Assembly: GCA_027186245.1 (NCBI GenBank)
Contig: CP114497.1
Span: 6,517,501-6,581,500, forward strand
DNA: 64,000 nt
Source: Coriaria nepalensis
Taxonomy: Eukaryota > Streptophyta > Magnoliopsida > Cucurbitales > Coriariaceae
Direction of reading: 5' to 3'
Positions 34,901-49,300 of this stretch are shown here, one piece after another (the stretch's first letter is position 1; the number at the start of each line of letters is the position of its first letter). Below the pieces are notes generated by a model, which saw nothing but the letters and a program-made list of their open reading frames with translations, was not told the origin of the DNA and did no database searches. Position numbers and translations under genes: made by a program.

Positions 34901-37700
34901 GCTGACACTTCATCGCAGGCCACTAAAAGGAGATTGCCTAGAGAAATTAAGCTGAGGCTTGCCAAAGTTGCTAGACTAGCGGTATAGAGTAACTGCTAAG
35001 GGTGTACTCTTTAATATGTTTCTTGGGTTTTAGCTATAGAACTAGTTTACATACTATATGAATTTCATATGAAGTTTCTTGGATTACTCGAAAGAAAATC
35101 ATCCATTCTTTGTTTTTACCTGCAGGCAAGCCAGGGGAAATTATCGAAGGAGTTGATTAATCGTCTGATGAGTATTCTTGGTCACTTAATTCAACTGAGG
35201 ACTCTCAAGGTATGCATTCTGTTATAACTTGGTCAGTGGATGACATTACTGTGGCTACTCATGGTTCCTGAATATATAACCGTCAATGTTCCACTGAAGT
35301 GGTCGTGACCTGATGTAAAAGATTTACGTCTGGCATTTTGGTTTTTGATCTTCAATTTCTACATTTTTGTGAATGGAGTCTCGGTACTTAATCTTTTATC
35401 CATGGGACAAAGCTACTTATCCTGTTCTGCACATGATTCCGTATCATATGGCTGTCAATTAAGCTGGTAATCCTTCATATACTTACATGTGATACTTCTG
35501 TGATTTTTTCTTTTATTTTTTTGGCTATAGAGAAACTTAAAAATCATGATTAGTATGGGGGTCTCCGCAAAGCAGGAGAAAGATAATAGCTTTCAACTGA
35601 TAAAGAAGGAAGTTGTTGAGATGATTAAGATACAGCCCCCGGATCTGGAGGCCAAGGTACTCTCTTTTGAATGCCTGCCCTCTCTTTCTCTGTGATCTCA
35701 TGTTGTTCTTCTGCTATGCTACCTCAAACTGGCTGAGCAGTGCAGTCAATCCTGGATAATCTGGACTGCTTCCGTTTCTCGTCTTCTTATCATTCATCTT
35801 ACCCAAAAGTGGACATAGTCCTATTAGCTGGAATCAGCAGCATAATTTTTTGGTTCTTAGTTCTAGTTAGGTACTTTTCTTCAGCTTATTTGATGTCAAG
35901 CTACCATTGGTTTCGGGATTTTTTTTTTTATTCATGTTGATGCACTCATCAGTCTTTGTTTCTCTGAACCAAAAGACTGCAAATCTTTTCTTTATATCGC
36001 TTTTAGTTCCTTTTGTTTTTTGTTTTCTGTTTTTGTTTTTGTTTTTTTAATGAATTAGCCAAGGGACATTAGGCCTATGTTTATATTGGCGTACACTTCT
36101 TTATGAATCAGTCTCTTTACATAATTCAAAATCCTAGACATATTTATATTGGCCTCGTCCATGATCGACACTTCCTTTTTAAGTTAGATTCTTATAGGTT
36201 GGGGGATCAATGGATTGATATGTTTTAGTCCTTGATAGTGTTGTTGCAAAGTTGTGGCTGTATTAATCAGTGCATACTATACCTTTTCAGGCATTAGAGA
36301 AACAAGCTAGAGCTTTGGATGATTTTCAGGAATTTGGGTCTGAAGACAAAGCAGCCCCAAAAAAAAAATTTACTATGGATGCTGCATTAGAGGAGAAGAT
36401 TTGTGATCTATATGATCTTTTTGTTGATGTACTGACTTGTGCTTTTAATCAACTTTCATGAAAGTTATGTTCCTGGTGGCTTTTCATTTTCTCACATCTT
36501 TTGCTTAATTGTTAATAGGGGTTAGATGAGGATTCTGGTCCACAAATCAGGAAGTTATATGCGGAGGTAAATATTTTTCATATAAATCTTTTGTTTTCTC
36601 AATATTATGTGGAGATGGAAGATATGTCTTTGATGCACTGATGATACATTGATGTTTTTGGAGTCAGATTCCAAATAACTAATAGAGTCAAATATGCTCC
36701 CCTGGTACTTTTTATATGGCAACTTTGTTTTAATTTGCGACTATTGTCATTTTTCCAAATATTGTCCCTATTTTCAAAAAAGTACAACCCCTTTTTGGAT
36801 CTCTTAAGTTGTGGGCTTTCATATATTTAGAATTTGGCACTTTGCGCTGGATAACTCTACGATGGTAAATTAAGGTTCTTGTGATGTCATTGTGGAACCA
36901 TCTTTTCCTCAGCTTGCAGAACTGTGGCCGAATGGATGCATGGATAAAAATGGGATAAAACGTGCAATTTGTAGGGCAAAAGAGAGGCGGAGAGCATTAC
37001 ACAGCAAACATAAGGTATCCCTCCTCTCCCTTCCCTTCTCGTTCACCTTGTTGTGTAGTACCTGGCACTGTAGTAGCTATGAATATATTTGGGAAAACCA
37101 ATTTATGTTTCTGGCTTTGATTCATTATTCGATCCAATCAAAATTTCTGTATTAAAACTGTATTGTGGACTATGAGAAAAATATAGTCTTTATTAATATC
37201 CTTTCTTTCTTGTTACTTCTTTTTTTCCTTAATATTCATAGGAGCAGGAGAAATTGAAGAGGAAAAAGATGTTAGCTACTAAAACAGAGGAAAATGCTAG
37301 AGCCGAGGGTAGTACTTCAATTGCTCAGCCACTGAATATAAGAGAGAGATTACCTTCAGAATCAGCAGCCACACACCCTTTACTCTCATCAGTAAACAAA
37401 TCTCTTTCCGTTTCCACAACTGCCACTGCTCGGATTCCCAGTTCATCAATGAATACTTCAAATTCAGACAGAATAAAACCCGAGAAATTGAAGGGAAGTT
37501 CAAACAGTTCCATTGACGATTCAAGGGTAGGAGGTGATGGTGCATTGATAAAGAAGAAGGTGAAGAGAAAACCCGAGCCAGAGTTGGTGGGCGAGGAAAG
37601 ACATAATAAACCCATTAAGACTTCTTCTTCTGGTCTTATCCTTAGACCGAGCTTTCAGCCATCTACAACTGTTCCTCCTAGTCTCGAACAGTCGAGCTGA
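31988..37700 (+). CDS. UBN: Ubinuclein (HIRA-complex H3.3 chaperone subunit)
   Basis: Ubinucleins are subunits of the nuclear HIRA complex, which deposits histone H3.3 outside replication. Thirteen exons are read: 31988-32224, 32462-32548, 32686-32772, 32921-32997, 33325-33925, 34665-34764, 34872-34981, 35126-35209, 35531-35656, 36291-36428, 36519-36566, 36913-37014 and 37242-37700. They total 2256 nt, or 751 residues, with consistent phases. The Hpc2-related domain, which binds HIRA and histone in the family, is at about 129-163 (EDSFIDDAEL, DEYFEVDNSAIKHDGFFVNR, GKLER). The conserved ubinuclein middle region spans about 365-600 (ILENAIRDLERMVAE, RLPREIKLRLAKVARLA, LWPNGCMDKNGIKRAICRAK). Low-complexity Lys/Ser-rich regions follow the HRD and form the tail. 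The start is the ATG at 31988; a TTG five codons upstream is not needed. Which Arabidopsis co-orthologue (UBN1 or UBN2) is closer cannot be decided. Confidence 0.93.
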
Positions 37701-39309
37701 CCAATGATATAACTCAAAATGAGGAGTCTCCATTTGCTTGTTGAAAGTGTTTAGCCCAAGATTCTTCACCTCCCCCCTTTTTGTCTTGTTTCTTTTACAG
37801 TCTTACCTCCTCTTGGCCCTCTGTTTATCATTTATCTTGAACAATGATGAATTTACTTATCTTTGTAATTATAATCGTTCTTGTCCGTCGCTTTTAGATT
37901 AGAAATGTAACTCAAGTAGAGAAAGAGAAAAGATGTAATTTTTCTTATGCAAGCATCTCCTAATTTGAAACTTCTTATTAACATGTTTCTTTCTTTCTTT
38001 CTTCTTTTGTCCTAAGATGTTCCGTATCTCGTATAATAGAAAATACCTCTTTCGGTTCGTATCTCCATTGTAAAAGTGTTTATGAATTCATTTATATCTT
38101 GACTGCAACTATTTTCATACTGCAAAGGAAACGGTATTTAAAATTATGAACAATGTGAAGATTAATTGATTAATCAAAGCATCAGAGCATGAAATTATTA
38201 AATAAATTGAAGAAGAATTTACATACATTCGTAATGAGAAGTCTCACTAATGCACCACACAAAATTAAGAAGCTCAAAGAGGAAGAATCATGAAATCACC
38301 CAAATATGTGATCTCTAAACTTGATATACAAACCATCTCAGTCAAAGTATTTCTAGTTTAAGTCGTTTAACAATTAAACAGTCTAAAGTTTCAAGTCGAA
38401 GAAGAGTTTCTATTCTCACCTAAATTAATTCGACCACTTCCTTGTAGAAGAGAGCATGAATAAATTCTAGGCCCATAAGAGACTATTTATAGTGAGAAGA
38501 TGCAATTCAATCTTCATACATGAACAAGCAATCCACAATGCACATGAAGTGGCCGCCCATAGCAAGTCAATTGGACTAAATTTGACTTTTAATTATTTTC
38601 TCAATTAATCGATAAAAAAAAAATCCAATTTATCAAATTATCAATTTACTAATTTACTATTAGTGATAAATTTGATCTTTCTAAAACTTTATAAGAAATA
38701 ATTAATTAATTTAATTAATATAAATTAATCATATTAATCAATTGAAATTTTTATGATAATTACATTTTAATTAATCCAATATTACATAATTATTTGTGTT
38801 AGTAGAATTGCATAATATTAAAATGAATAAATTAATTATTTTATCATTTATTATTCTAAATAATCTCATTATTAATATAATTGTTCTATCTTTCCTCTAA
38901 TTACGAAATATCCTTTAAGTTATTTTAAGTCTTTAATATGTGTGACTGGTTAGGTTCCACATCTTAATAAAAATGAAAGTTCTATGATACTTTATAAACT
39001 TCTAAATCTAGATTGACTTCTACCAAAGTATCAAGATTACATATGAAATGAAAAGTGTACCATATCTTCCATAATTGCATGTATGACTAATATTGTGTTA
39101 TTCAATTCTTTCATCTGGTCATTATCTTGATTCGTCCTAGGGTATGGTTAAATCCTAAAAAACAAATCATTTAAATAATATCTTTTTATGTATTATAGAC
39201 AATGACTTTATAGAAAACTTATTTTCTTACCAAGTTACCTTGCAAAGATTTCTTCATTACATCGAAGAGCATATTTTGTCATAAGATTTCTCTCTTTCAT
39301 ACCGGAGTG
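37701..39309. other. Ubinuclein 3' region and AT-rich intergenic
   Basis: The first 280 bases are probably the ubinuclein 3' untranslated region. After that there is AT-rich sequence without a gene. The phrase GTGTGACTGGTTAGGTTCCA (38940) and later CTTAGTCTCCCACTAAGCAC (40089) are reminiscent of copia LTR and leader DNA, so 38.2-40.1 kb may be a decayed minus-strand copia fragment into which the next element inserted. I could not define its ends. Confidence 0.4.
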
Positions 39310-39317
39310 ATGGATCC

Positions 39318-39859
39318 TAGGCATGTGCAAATGGTGAGGGCGGTCGATATTAGTCAGAAGTCAATGTCTCGGTCAACATTTCGGGACATAAGGCCCCGAT
39401 TAGTCTGGGCATTTTCCCCGACCGGATCTTGACCGACAATAAGCAAGTGGGGGTGATCGGGGCGATGGACCTTTTTTTTTTATTTTGTTTTGTTTTGTTT
39501 TTTTCCCAAATATTATAGTAAGGTATTTATAGATTAAATGTTTCCAGTATTATTTCTAAATATTTGTAGGACTAAACTTTTTAATTGTTATTTCCAATTT
39601 TATTTATAAAGTAAGGTAATTATTTTCCTAGTCCAAGAGGAGAGAGAGAGGGCTGAAAAAATAAAAAATAAAAAGGAAAAACAATTGTTAAAAAAAAAAC
39701 CGTCGAGCCCCAAACCTCGACTGAAAATTATACCCTCGAAATCCCCAATTAACTTATCAATCGGGGCCCCGACCAAAATTTGAATTTATAAATAAGCCCC
39801 GACCGAACCTTGATCGAAATAGACGCTTTCGGTCGGGGCAATTTCTTTGCACATACTTA
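39318..39859. mobile_element. hAT-like MITE with 8-bp target duplication
   Basis: The 542-bp element begins TAGGCATGTGCAAA and ends in the inverted form, whose reverse complement reads TAAGTATGTGCAAA. It is flanked by ATGGATCC (39310-39317) and ATGGATCT (39860-39867), an 8-bp target duplication with one mismatch. Termini starting TAGG-GTGTGCAAA and an 8-bp duplication are typical of non-autonomous hAT elements. The interior carries many CGGTCGGGGC-type words near both ends, in inverted orientation, around an A/T-rich centre. It has no coding capacity. Confidence 0.85.
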
Positions 39860-40160
39860 ATGGATCTCATATTGATCACTTACAATCTTCATACTTAATA
39901 TTTATATCAAAAAGTTTATCCTGCTATGATCCTTGGCTATGATTGTTTAGGATAAAGTCAAAGTATAAAGCCCTAAATATAAGATTTCATGATGATCTAA
40001 AGTCTAAGAATTACTAATACTATATAACTCATTAATAGATTTATATAAGTATTATTAAGATTATTTAATAGATAGGTTCAATATACTTAGTCTCCCACTA
40101 AGCACCTACATTCCATGTTAACTTGCAAACGACTTAAATTGTCTCCTCCTCTATGTATGA

Positions 40161-40628
40161 ACATCAAAGCTAACATTAATGGTGCTTGTAAAGGCAATGC
40201 ATGAAATTTAGGTGGGGGTATCATTTTCAGGAATCATCAAAGAAAGCTTCTTCAAGCTCACTCTTTTTTCTGGGGTAATATGACAAGCATGCAAGTAGAA
40301 GATCACACCCTTCTTAAATGTTGTGAAATTTATCAATAACAACAGTTTAAAAATATTCTCATTAAAACTGATTCCTTATATTTAGTCCAAATGATTGCAG
40401 CTAAGTTTGAGATCCCTCCCATTCTTCTACATGAAATCAAAAACATCAAAACAATTATCTCTTCAAATAGACATCATCTCATCCATGTATATAGATAAGT
40501 TAATCAGGTCGTAGATTCTTTAGCCAGTCGTGGTTGTTCGAATAAGTTTAATTGTATATTCTTCTCTAGTTCGGATCTTCATAGAGTTATTAGATTCAAA
40601 AAATTTTGCGACAAATTGGGTTTAGGAT
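40161..40628 (+). pseudogene. LINE-type RNase H domain relic
   Basis: The plus strand, with one frame change near 40200, reads IKANINGACKGNA, then GGGIIFRNH. Next come LIKTDSLYLVQMI near 40355-40395, IHVYR.VNQVVDSLASRG near 40480-40535, and a C-terminal SDLHRVIRFKKFCDKLGLG. This follows the plant RVT_3-type RNase H domain found at the end of LINE ORF2 and in related proteins (NTDGA, ESDS, VADALA motifs). Stops at about 40205, 40340 and 40495 show decay. A T run follows at 40668. It is too far from the 0.8-kb LINE relic to be the same copy. Confidence 0.72.
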
Positions 40629-41791
40629 AGTTTAAGATAACATACAAATAAATTTCTCCTTATTGTTTTTTTTTTTTAAGGTTTTGATTTTTTGTCCCTC
40701 TCTTTGTTTACCTTTAAGATTAGTTCAAATTAATTTTAATTAAAAAATATATATTAATAGTCATGAAAACAATCACTTTTAACAATTAATAAGATAACAC
40801 ATATCACAATCTAACTAAAATATTAATGTCTCATCTTAATAATTCTATGAATATGAACTATTGAGATTTTTAAGTTTTAAGTATCTTGAATTTCAACCAA
40901 CATGACTACTATCATGGTTCAAAGCTTAAACCTAAGGTTCTAGAATTTTATCATGATATATATTTTTAGCGTATATAATATTTTAACATAATAATAAACA
41001 TGACAAATAATAAATATCTTTTGTCAATGACAAATATATTGCATATATTAATCATTTTCTAATATTTTGTATAAAAAAGATTGTCAAGTCTATATGTTTT
41101 ATTGGGTCTAACTGAACGTGGCTTGATAGACTTTTATTGATAATAAACGTTGAAGTTTTTTTTTTTTATAGAAAATCCATCTTCTCTCTTCCTCCCGAGA
41201 AATTATAGTATAAATTATACATATGTCATTATTTATAGTCTAATAAATGAAATCATACCACATATTCTTTAATTTACCAAATGACGTAATTTCTCCTCCT
41301 CGTTGTGAGTATACTTACTAAGTAATGATGTAAAATAAAAATATGAAATTTAAGGAAGAGTTTATTACAATCTTAAAATAAAGAGAAAAGTGTTACGATT
41401 ATAAAATTTAAGAAAATTTAAAATATTAATCGAACGGAAAGAAGAATCTCAATGGATTAATATATTTCATTGCATAGCCGATGATGAGATATCACAATAT
41501 TCGAGAGAAGGGTTGAAAATGATTCGAAAGAAAAAAAAGAACAAAACAAAGGAAAAAAAAAAAGTAAAACTATTTGCACAAACCATATTATTAGCAAGTG
41601 CCACAAAAGCATCTCCATCATAAAACAAGAGGACTAGACAAAGATAGACAGTACACAAATCAAACTAGCAGGCTACTACACACTTCATATCTTAATTTCT
41701 ATATGCCTTACAATATGCGTAAGGGACAACAACTATAATTAACGTCAACTCCATTTTTTTTTTTTTTCCTTTGTGTAGTTTTCCTTTTTAC
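40629..41791. other. AT-rich intergenic and ACO 3' region
   Basis: No gene is seen. The last 300 bases before the ACC oxidase stop codon probably hold its 3' untranslated region, including T/A runs at 41755-41770. Confidence 0.5.
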
Positions 41792-42959
<1,168 letters not shown>

Positions 42960-43094
42960 TAATGGAGGTAGAGCTAGGTAGTATGATTTGAATAAAGTAG
43001 AGGGAGATAGATAAGATGGATAATAGAGGAGATAGGGAAGAGAATAGATAAGAGAGAGAAAGGGAGAGAGAGAGAAGTGGAGTGTTTATGCTGG

Positions 43095-43134
43095 TTTGAA
43101 GAGGGGGAGTACTAAGTTGGCATGTTATTTATAG
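43095..43134 (-). promoter_or_regulatory. ACO TATA box
   Basis: The minus strand reads CTATAAATAA at 43134-43125, about 165 bases before the ACO start codon. The expected transcription start is about 43095-43105. A CT-rich leader (about 43030-43080 on this strand) follows. Position and sequence fit a strong plant TATA promoter. Confidence 0.65.
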
Positions 43135-44453
43135 CAAAAGTTTCCCGTTAATTTGGATGTCAACTCCTGTTACTTTAAAGTGGCTTTTCCTTTTTTTTTT
43201 TTTTTGTAAGAAGTAAACAAACAGAAATGCAAAGAAGGTCAATGGTGTTCAGGTTCAATTGGGTCCCACCACAACACTACCACCCAGCTTTATTAATTAA
43301 TTAATTAAAGTAATATAATTAAATTTATACTTTCCCTGTGATAGATTTATGAAGTAGGATTGATGTTTGAAAGAGTAAATTCTTTTTATATCTTTTGGGG
43401 CGAAAGTGAATTTAAAAAGTTGATCAAAGTATGTATTTTGAATTTTCGAGAATTAGACTCAAATCTCTTTATAATTATTTTATTTACTGAAAAATTATAA
43501 ATCAAATTACGTGCTTTTTATTAATTATTATGTATTTTATTATCCCTTCTACTTAATTTAGATTACTCATATCATAATTAATTTAGAATCAAATCACGAA
43601 TAAACTTAATATATCATATATTAAATGGATGAAATTAAGGTTGAGCAACATAACCGACTTAGTTGCATTTCGTTCGGATCAAATCATATGGTGTTTGGAT
43701 CACTATCGGATCAGATCTAAAATGGTGGGATCTCGATCAGATAGTCGGTCCAAAATCCTTTTTTTTTTCTTTTTTCTTCTTTTTTTTTTCTTTGAAGCTA
43801 GGAAAAGTATTTTAGTTTAGTTTGTGTTTTCATAAGTCTTATTAAATATAAAGAGATAAAAATATAAATATGTATTTAATTAAACATTGCATTTCTTTTA
43901 AATAGAATATGTATTTTAAGTAATAATTAAGAAGTTAAAAGTAGATAGAATTAATGAAAAATTAATTTAATAAATAATTCATTAATAAATAAAGAGAAAT
44001 TTTACTCAAATCACTTAAATGAAAATTAAAATTTTAAAACAAAAGGTACGGCTTCGGCCCAAAAATTGCTCATTTTACTAAGGTAATTAAGATAAACTAC
44101 AGCTTAATAAAAATTATAATGAATATTTAAAATTTTTAGTAATTATAATAAATATATAATTTAAAATTTAAAATTATAATTAATTCTTAATTTCATGAAA
44201 ATGGATGGAGTGGTCATATGCATGTCACATGGATATTAAGTAATTATTAAATTTTAAAATTTGACTCAACTTAAAATTTTTGTTTATATTTTTACTCCTT
44301 TTAATTTAAATTTGATATCTTTTTAACCCACCATTTTTTTCTTCTCCATTTCCATTCCTACCAACTGCCACCACCCTCCTCTATTACCACCACTCTCTTC
44401 CATCATTGCTGTTGCCAATATAAAAATTTAATATTTTAATATCTAACAATTGG
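43135..44453. other. ACO upstream region, AT-rich with a possible MITE
   Basis: No gene is visible. The stretch 43640-44075 begins AAGGTTGAGCAAC and ends, inverted, AAAATGAGCAATTTTT. It has CGGATC-rich sequence on the left and GGCTTCGGCCC on the right, so it may be another hAT-like MITE, but flanking duplications do not match. A poly-pyrimidine tract lies at 43758-43790. Confidence 0.35.
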
Positions 44454-45048
44454 ATCCACAACCTATTGTTGCCACTGGGCTCACTACATTGAACGGTAAA
44501 ATGATTGATGTGTTCCACAGTGGAGTGATCCGAATCGTCCTTGGAGAACAAAGTAAAGTCCATGACATAGTATCCACAAGGGAAAGGTTCCCGATTAATC
44601 TCCTTAAGATGTGGTTTGTGGTACATGAGCCAAGGCAACTGTTGGACGGTGAGACCATAGATATCATGTATAATATTATATAGTTAATCTCGATCAACCA
44701 TTGGCTGCACGGGAGCATCCTGTCTCGGCGGCTGAAGAGCCGCCATAGATAGGTGAAATGGATCATCTATTCGCGGCTCACCAACCCTAGGATTAAGCGG
44801 CATGCCGACTACAGCCGGTTATTGGCTATGTCTCGACCCACTATTAGGTCGACATGGCGGATGCCTCTAACTTCTCGGTTAAATCAACGGTTATTGGCTA
44901 GTCTGCAGCTGGTGGCGACAATACAACTAACGGCCTATTAGCGGTCGACTAATTTCCTGCTATGTTGTTGTTATCTTGGGCGGCGTGGAGATTTTCTCCC
45001 TGTCCCCCACAACGCTTTTGCTATTAAGGCAGCTTCTGGCACTCGATG
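44454..45048 (-). repeat. Extra copy of gypsy leader and gag start
   Basis: This segment matches 51471-52145 inside the main element. Shared phrases include GATCCACAACCTAT at 44454/51470, GATGTGTTCCA, TTAATCTC/TCGGTCTC and CATGTTGTYGTTATC at 44962/52065. It ends at a Trp/Gly-coding CGATRAG stretch, where it joins LTR sequence directly. About 700 bases equivalent to 52146-52845 (LTR end, primer site) are missing. Confidence 0.8.
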
Positions 45049-45935
45049 AGCATAATGCTTAATGAGTTACACCGGATTTGGATATTAAACCTATTGACAA
45101 TGACTAAAGAAAGGTTTAAGAAGCTATTTTTGGAAGATGAATTTAAGAGTGGTGTGAACACTCGTAATCACGTAAGTAGTAAGCCTGCAGAGCGATAAAC
45201 TATCCTCGAAAATATTTTCTTTAGGGCTTTAAGCCACGGAAGATCTTCATGGCATTGAGCCTCAGAAGCATTGCACTTTTAGGGTGGTTGTTGTGGTTGT
45301 CGTTGTGTGTTTTTTTCACTTGGCGAAACTACCTATTTATAGGCATCAGAAGACTTGGTCGACAAGTAATGAAACTGCCAGAAAAAGCTTTTCCTCTTCG
45401 ATTATTCATAGTTTAGTACTCCAAAAATGTCTTTACTTATAATAGACCCCTTGCTAATATTAGTCAAACAAAACTTTCTTTTTGCGGCCAAACCCTTTGG
45501 ATTTGCTTAAAAACCCTTAGAATTAGTCAAAGATTTACTTTGCTTTGCAAGTCAATCCTTGATTTTTGTTGTTAATCCCTAGACTTGATGAAAGTTTCCT
45601 CTTCTTTTGTAGAAACACTGTTAAAATCAACCAAAATAAGCTGAAATTGAGGTCAGTTGGCCGAGAGTAAGCCAACTTTTCCCTTTGAAGGATCCCGAGT
45701 GGCTAAGACCATTCGGCCAAGGTCGCCCACCCGGCCTTCACTTTTGGCTGACCCGCAGCCATAAAGTGGCTAGCCATCAGGTCCAAAGGTAGGCCAATTG
45801 TGGCTGACTAGTCTGCCCTTTTAGTTGGCCCGTTAAGGTCTAATTCATTCTATTTCTAACCGATTTTTCTCTTTTCGTTACAATTCCATATCAACTTTCG
45901 CTACCTACTAAAAAATGATAATTTTGGTGTCAACA
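45049..45935 (-). repeat. Gypsy 3' LTR (truncated)
   Basis: It matches about 52850-53704. Shared phrases include GACTAAAGAAAGRTTTAAGA, TATAGGCATCA.AAGACTTRGTCG, TCAATCCTTGATTTTTG and the end ATAAYTTTRGYRTCAACA. On the element strand it starts TGTTGA next to a purine-rich tract, AAAGGGAGACA. The other end of the LTR is lost at 45049. Confidence 0.85.
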
Positions 45936-46399
45936 AATGTCTCCCTTTATTCCTCCTATTGAATAATATGAAATGGGAGGGATAAAGGACATGGCGCCTC
46001 TACATGTTCGGCCATTTTTCCTTATCCGGCTAACCCTAATAGTTATAACCGAATGAGATTACGGTACAACTTTATTGACTTTTAGATCGGTCAAGGGGTC
46101 GATCCTCTTATGACTTTCTTTTTTGTTGGTTTGGCCTAATGGCCCACCCTTTTGTAAATATTCTGACTTTATTATCACTGCTTCCATCTCATTAATTCTG
46201 ATAACAACCAAGCACATGAGGAGTAGTCGATTTATTACATGTTCTTGAGCATAGATGGGATGTAATGCTTGAGATAGAAATTGTTTATCAACATATACTG
46301 CATGACACCTTTTAGGCTTTCTAGCGAGTAAACATTATTTGACAAAAACTAGTCACACTCGGAAAAGACCTTCCCAGTTGAGAGCCCATTTGTCGAAGG

Positions 46400-49300
46400 C
46401 CTTCAAAACACCCATTTGTCAAAGATCCTCCAGGATAGGTCTTTGATTGCAAATGATTTTGCTTTGACCCTTTTGTTGTAAGCCCTAACATCTCTATTCT
46501 TGTGAACCGTTATGATGTTCAACGCATCCAATCTCTTACCCTCAAGATCTTCTAACTCAATATACATTGATTCAAAATATTCAGAAGGAGTCATATCATT
46601 TTGGAGGGAAATCCGTGAGGAATTTTGTTGTATTTCCATAGGAAAAACAATATCATGACCATATACTAAAGAGTATGGTGTTGTAGAAGTACTTGTTTTC
46701 TGTGTCATCCTGCAAGCTCAAATGGTTAGTCCTATCATGCCAATCTTAGATTTTCCTTTATCATCTTCTTGATCAGATTGATCACCATTGTTTTTGTTGG
46801 ATCAGTCTGGCTATTAGCTTACATATAATAGGGTGTTGAGTTAACCAACTTTCAAAATATATTCTTCAGCGAACTCGGCTACCAAACTGCCGGTAAACAC
46901 GGTTGCATTATCGGTAGTGATAGCCTCTGGAACCTTGAACCCTAAACTGATAGATAATCCTTCCCTTCAAGAATGCGTGTGCTGCTTAATTGATTTTGGA
47001 TATATCTAATCAATTACATCGATAGCCCATACTCTAAACGACCAAGATTTGATAATCGGTTGCATTTCCAAGACTAGACACCTCTAGCTTAGTCCACACC
47101 TTCGATACCTCTTACATCCTGTAAAGTATTTAATGCAGTCTTTTAGGATTGTCAACCCATAAAAGTTCTGATGCCTAATTAGCCAACACATTTTTTACCT
47201 AGCTTGGTGAGATCCACATATTTTGTTATGAACCTCCTTCATTATTTGTATGCCTTCGACAAATCTTAGGCACCTAAAGAGTAGATCATCATGCCCTCGC
47301 CAAAACAACTTGTTATCTATCAAAGTATAGTTGAGACCTAATCGGTGGAGTTTGATTAGATAAATCCCATTTAGATTATGAAGATACTAAATGAGGGATG
47401 GCTGCCAATAACTCGCCTCTAAGCTGTCCATGCGAAAAAAATAAAAAATTTGATATGTCTAGAAGTAAGAATCAGATGATTCTGTTTATAGACAGTCACT
47501 GTCCTTGAAGATCTATCTAAAATGCTTAAACCAGACACTAATTGGGCCATGCCATTAGCATCAATGTTAAGAGAATGAGAACATGGTTTAAGGTATACTC
47601 CTCAAATTCGTCTAAGAACTTGATTACAATGGTGAAATACCTAGTAAGTTCAAGATTCGTACACTTGTAATGTTCTCATATCTGCCTGACCACCAATTGA
47701 GAATCACCAACGATCACTATGTGCAATGCTCCGAGCTCTAACAAAATTTCCAAGCCTATAATCAAAGATTCATGTCGGGCTGATTATTTGTGCATGGAAA
47801 GTGGGGCTGATTATTTGCCTTCAAGCGACATAATAGAGATCCCGGCTCCCACCATGTCCTCAGTACTAAACCCATTAAAGTGTAATTCCCATACGGGCTG
47901 TTTGATGTGAAGTACTTCAAATACATCATCATACTCATTCAGTAGAAGTTTGAAGGGGTGATCGGCTAAGAAGGCGGCTAGGGATTGGCCTTTAATCGAC
48001 TTATGCGGTATGTACTGTAAACTGAACTCGGTTAATGTGAGGGCCCATTTACCTAAGTAGACCTTAAGGATCGGCCGAGATAGGAGATATTCAACAAGAT
48101 CGGTCTATGCTATGACTAGAACTTGTACATTCAGTATATAGTCCCGAAGTTTCGTGATAGTGAAATATAAAGTCATATATAAATTCTCAATCAAAGTATA
48201 TTGTACCTCTATAGGAGTCAAATCTCGAATGAAGTAATAAATGACCTTCTCACATCTGGTGTATTTTCTTGAACTAGGAGGCAGTCGACCAATTTGACAG
48301 TTTTCGAAACATACAGTAACATTGGTCAACCTCTCGCAGTTGGAGCAAGTATCAATGAGCTAGCAAGATACTTTATTATGCTATTAAATGCTTCCTGGTG
48401 GTTGGGTCAAAAGAATTCATCTTCCTACTTTAATTTAGGCAATGGGCTAAACACCTTAGTCTTCCCAGCCACATTTGATATGAATCTTCTAAAGAAGTTT
48501 ATTTGGCCAAGGAAATGCTAGAGTTCCCTATTGTATTTAGGCAAGCGGGCTTCTATTATGGATTTGGTCTTCCATTTGTCGATCTCTATACCTCTTTGAT
48601 GAATTAGAAACCCAAGGAAATTCCCGATTAAGATACCGAAACACATTTTAGTAGATTCATCTTCAACTTGTGAAGACGCATCTAGTCCAATGCCTTTTTC
48701 AAGTCGACCAGCTGAACAATAATTTTGATCGACTTTACCACCACATCATCAATATAGATTTTCCATAATGGTACCGATCAGATAATGGAAGATGTCATTC
48801 ATCGTTCTTTGATAGGTTGCCCCAATATTCTTCAATCCGAATAGCGTAACTACCCATTTGAATTCTCCTATCACACCGGGGCATTTGAATGCGTTCTTAT
48901 GTACATCTTCCTTAACTAGGAATATCTTATTATACCCAGAATGTCTATCCATGAATGACAAGATTTCATGTCAAATGGTTTCATCTAGTAACAAATCAGC
49001 TACTGGTATTGAATATTCATCATTAAGAGTTCGTAGATTCAAGTTTCAGAGTTTATGCAAATCCTCAACTTACTGTTATTGTTCACAATGGGTACGATGT
49101 TGGATATCTACTCAAAATATCTAGAATTATATTTTAAGATGGCTTTATGTAGTCATTCAACTATCTCCTTGACTTTTATGGTTACCTCAGTAGACATTCA
49201 CCGAGGCGGCTGTTGAAAGGGTTTGCACCCGATTTTGATCAGTAATCAGTGTTCGATTAATGATTGATCAAGTCTGAGCATCTCGTGATAGTCCCAAGTG

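Noticed and set aside
43640..44075. Second hAT-like MITE upstream of ACO
   Set aside because: Ends show a weak TTGAGCAA/ATGAGCAA inversion, but the flanking 8-mers do not match, so I left it as a note rather than a call.
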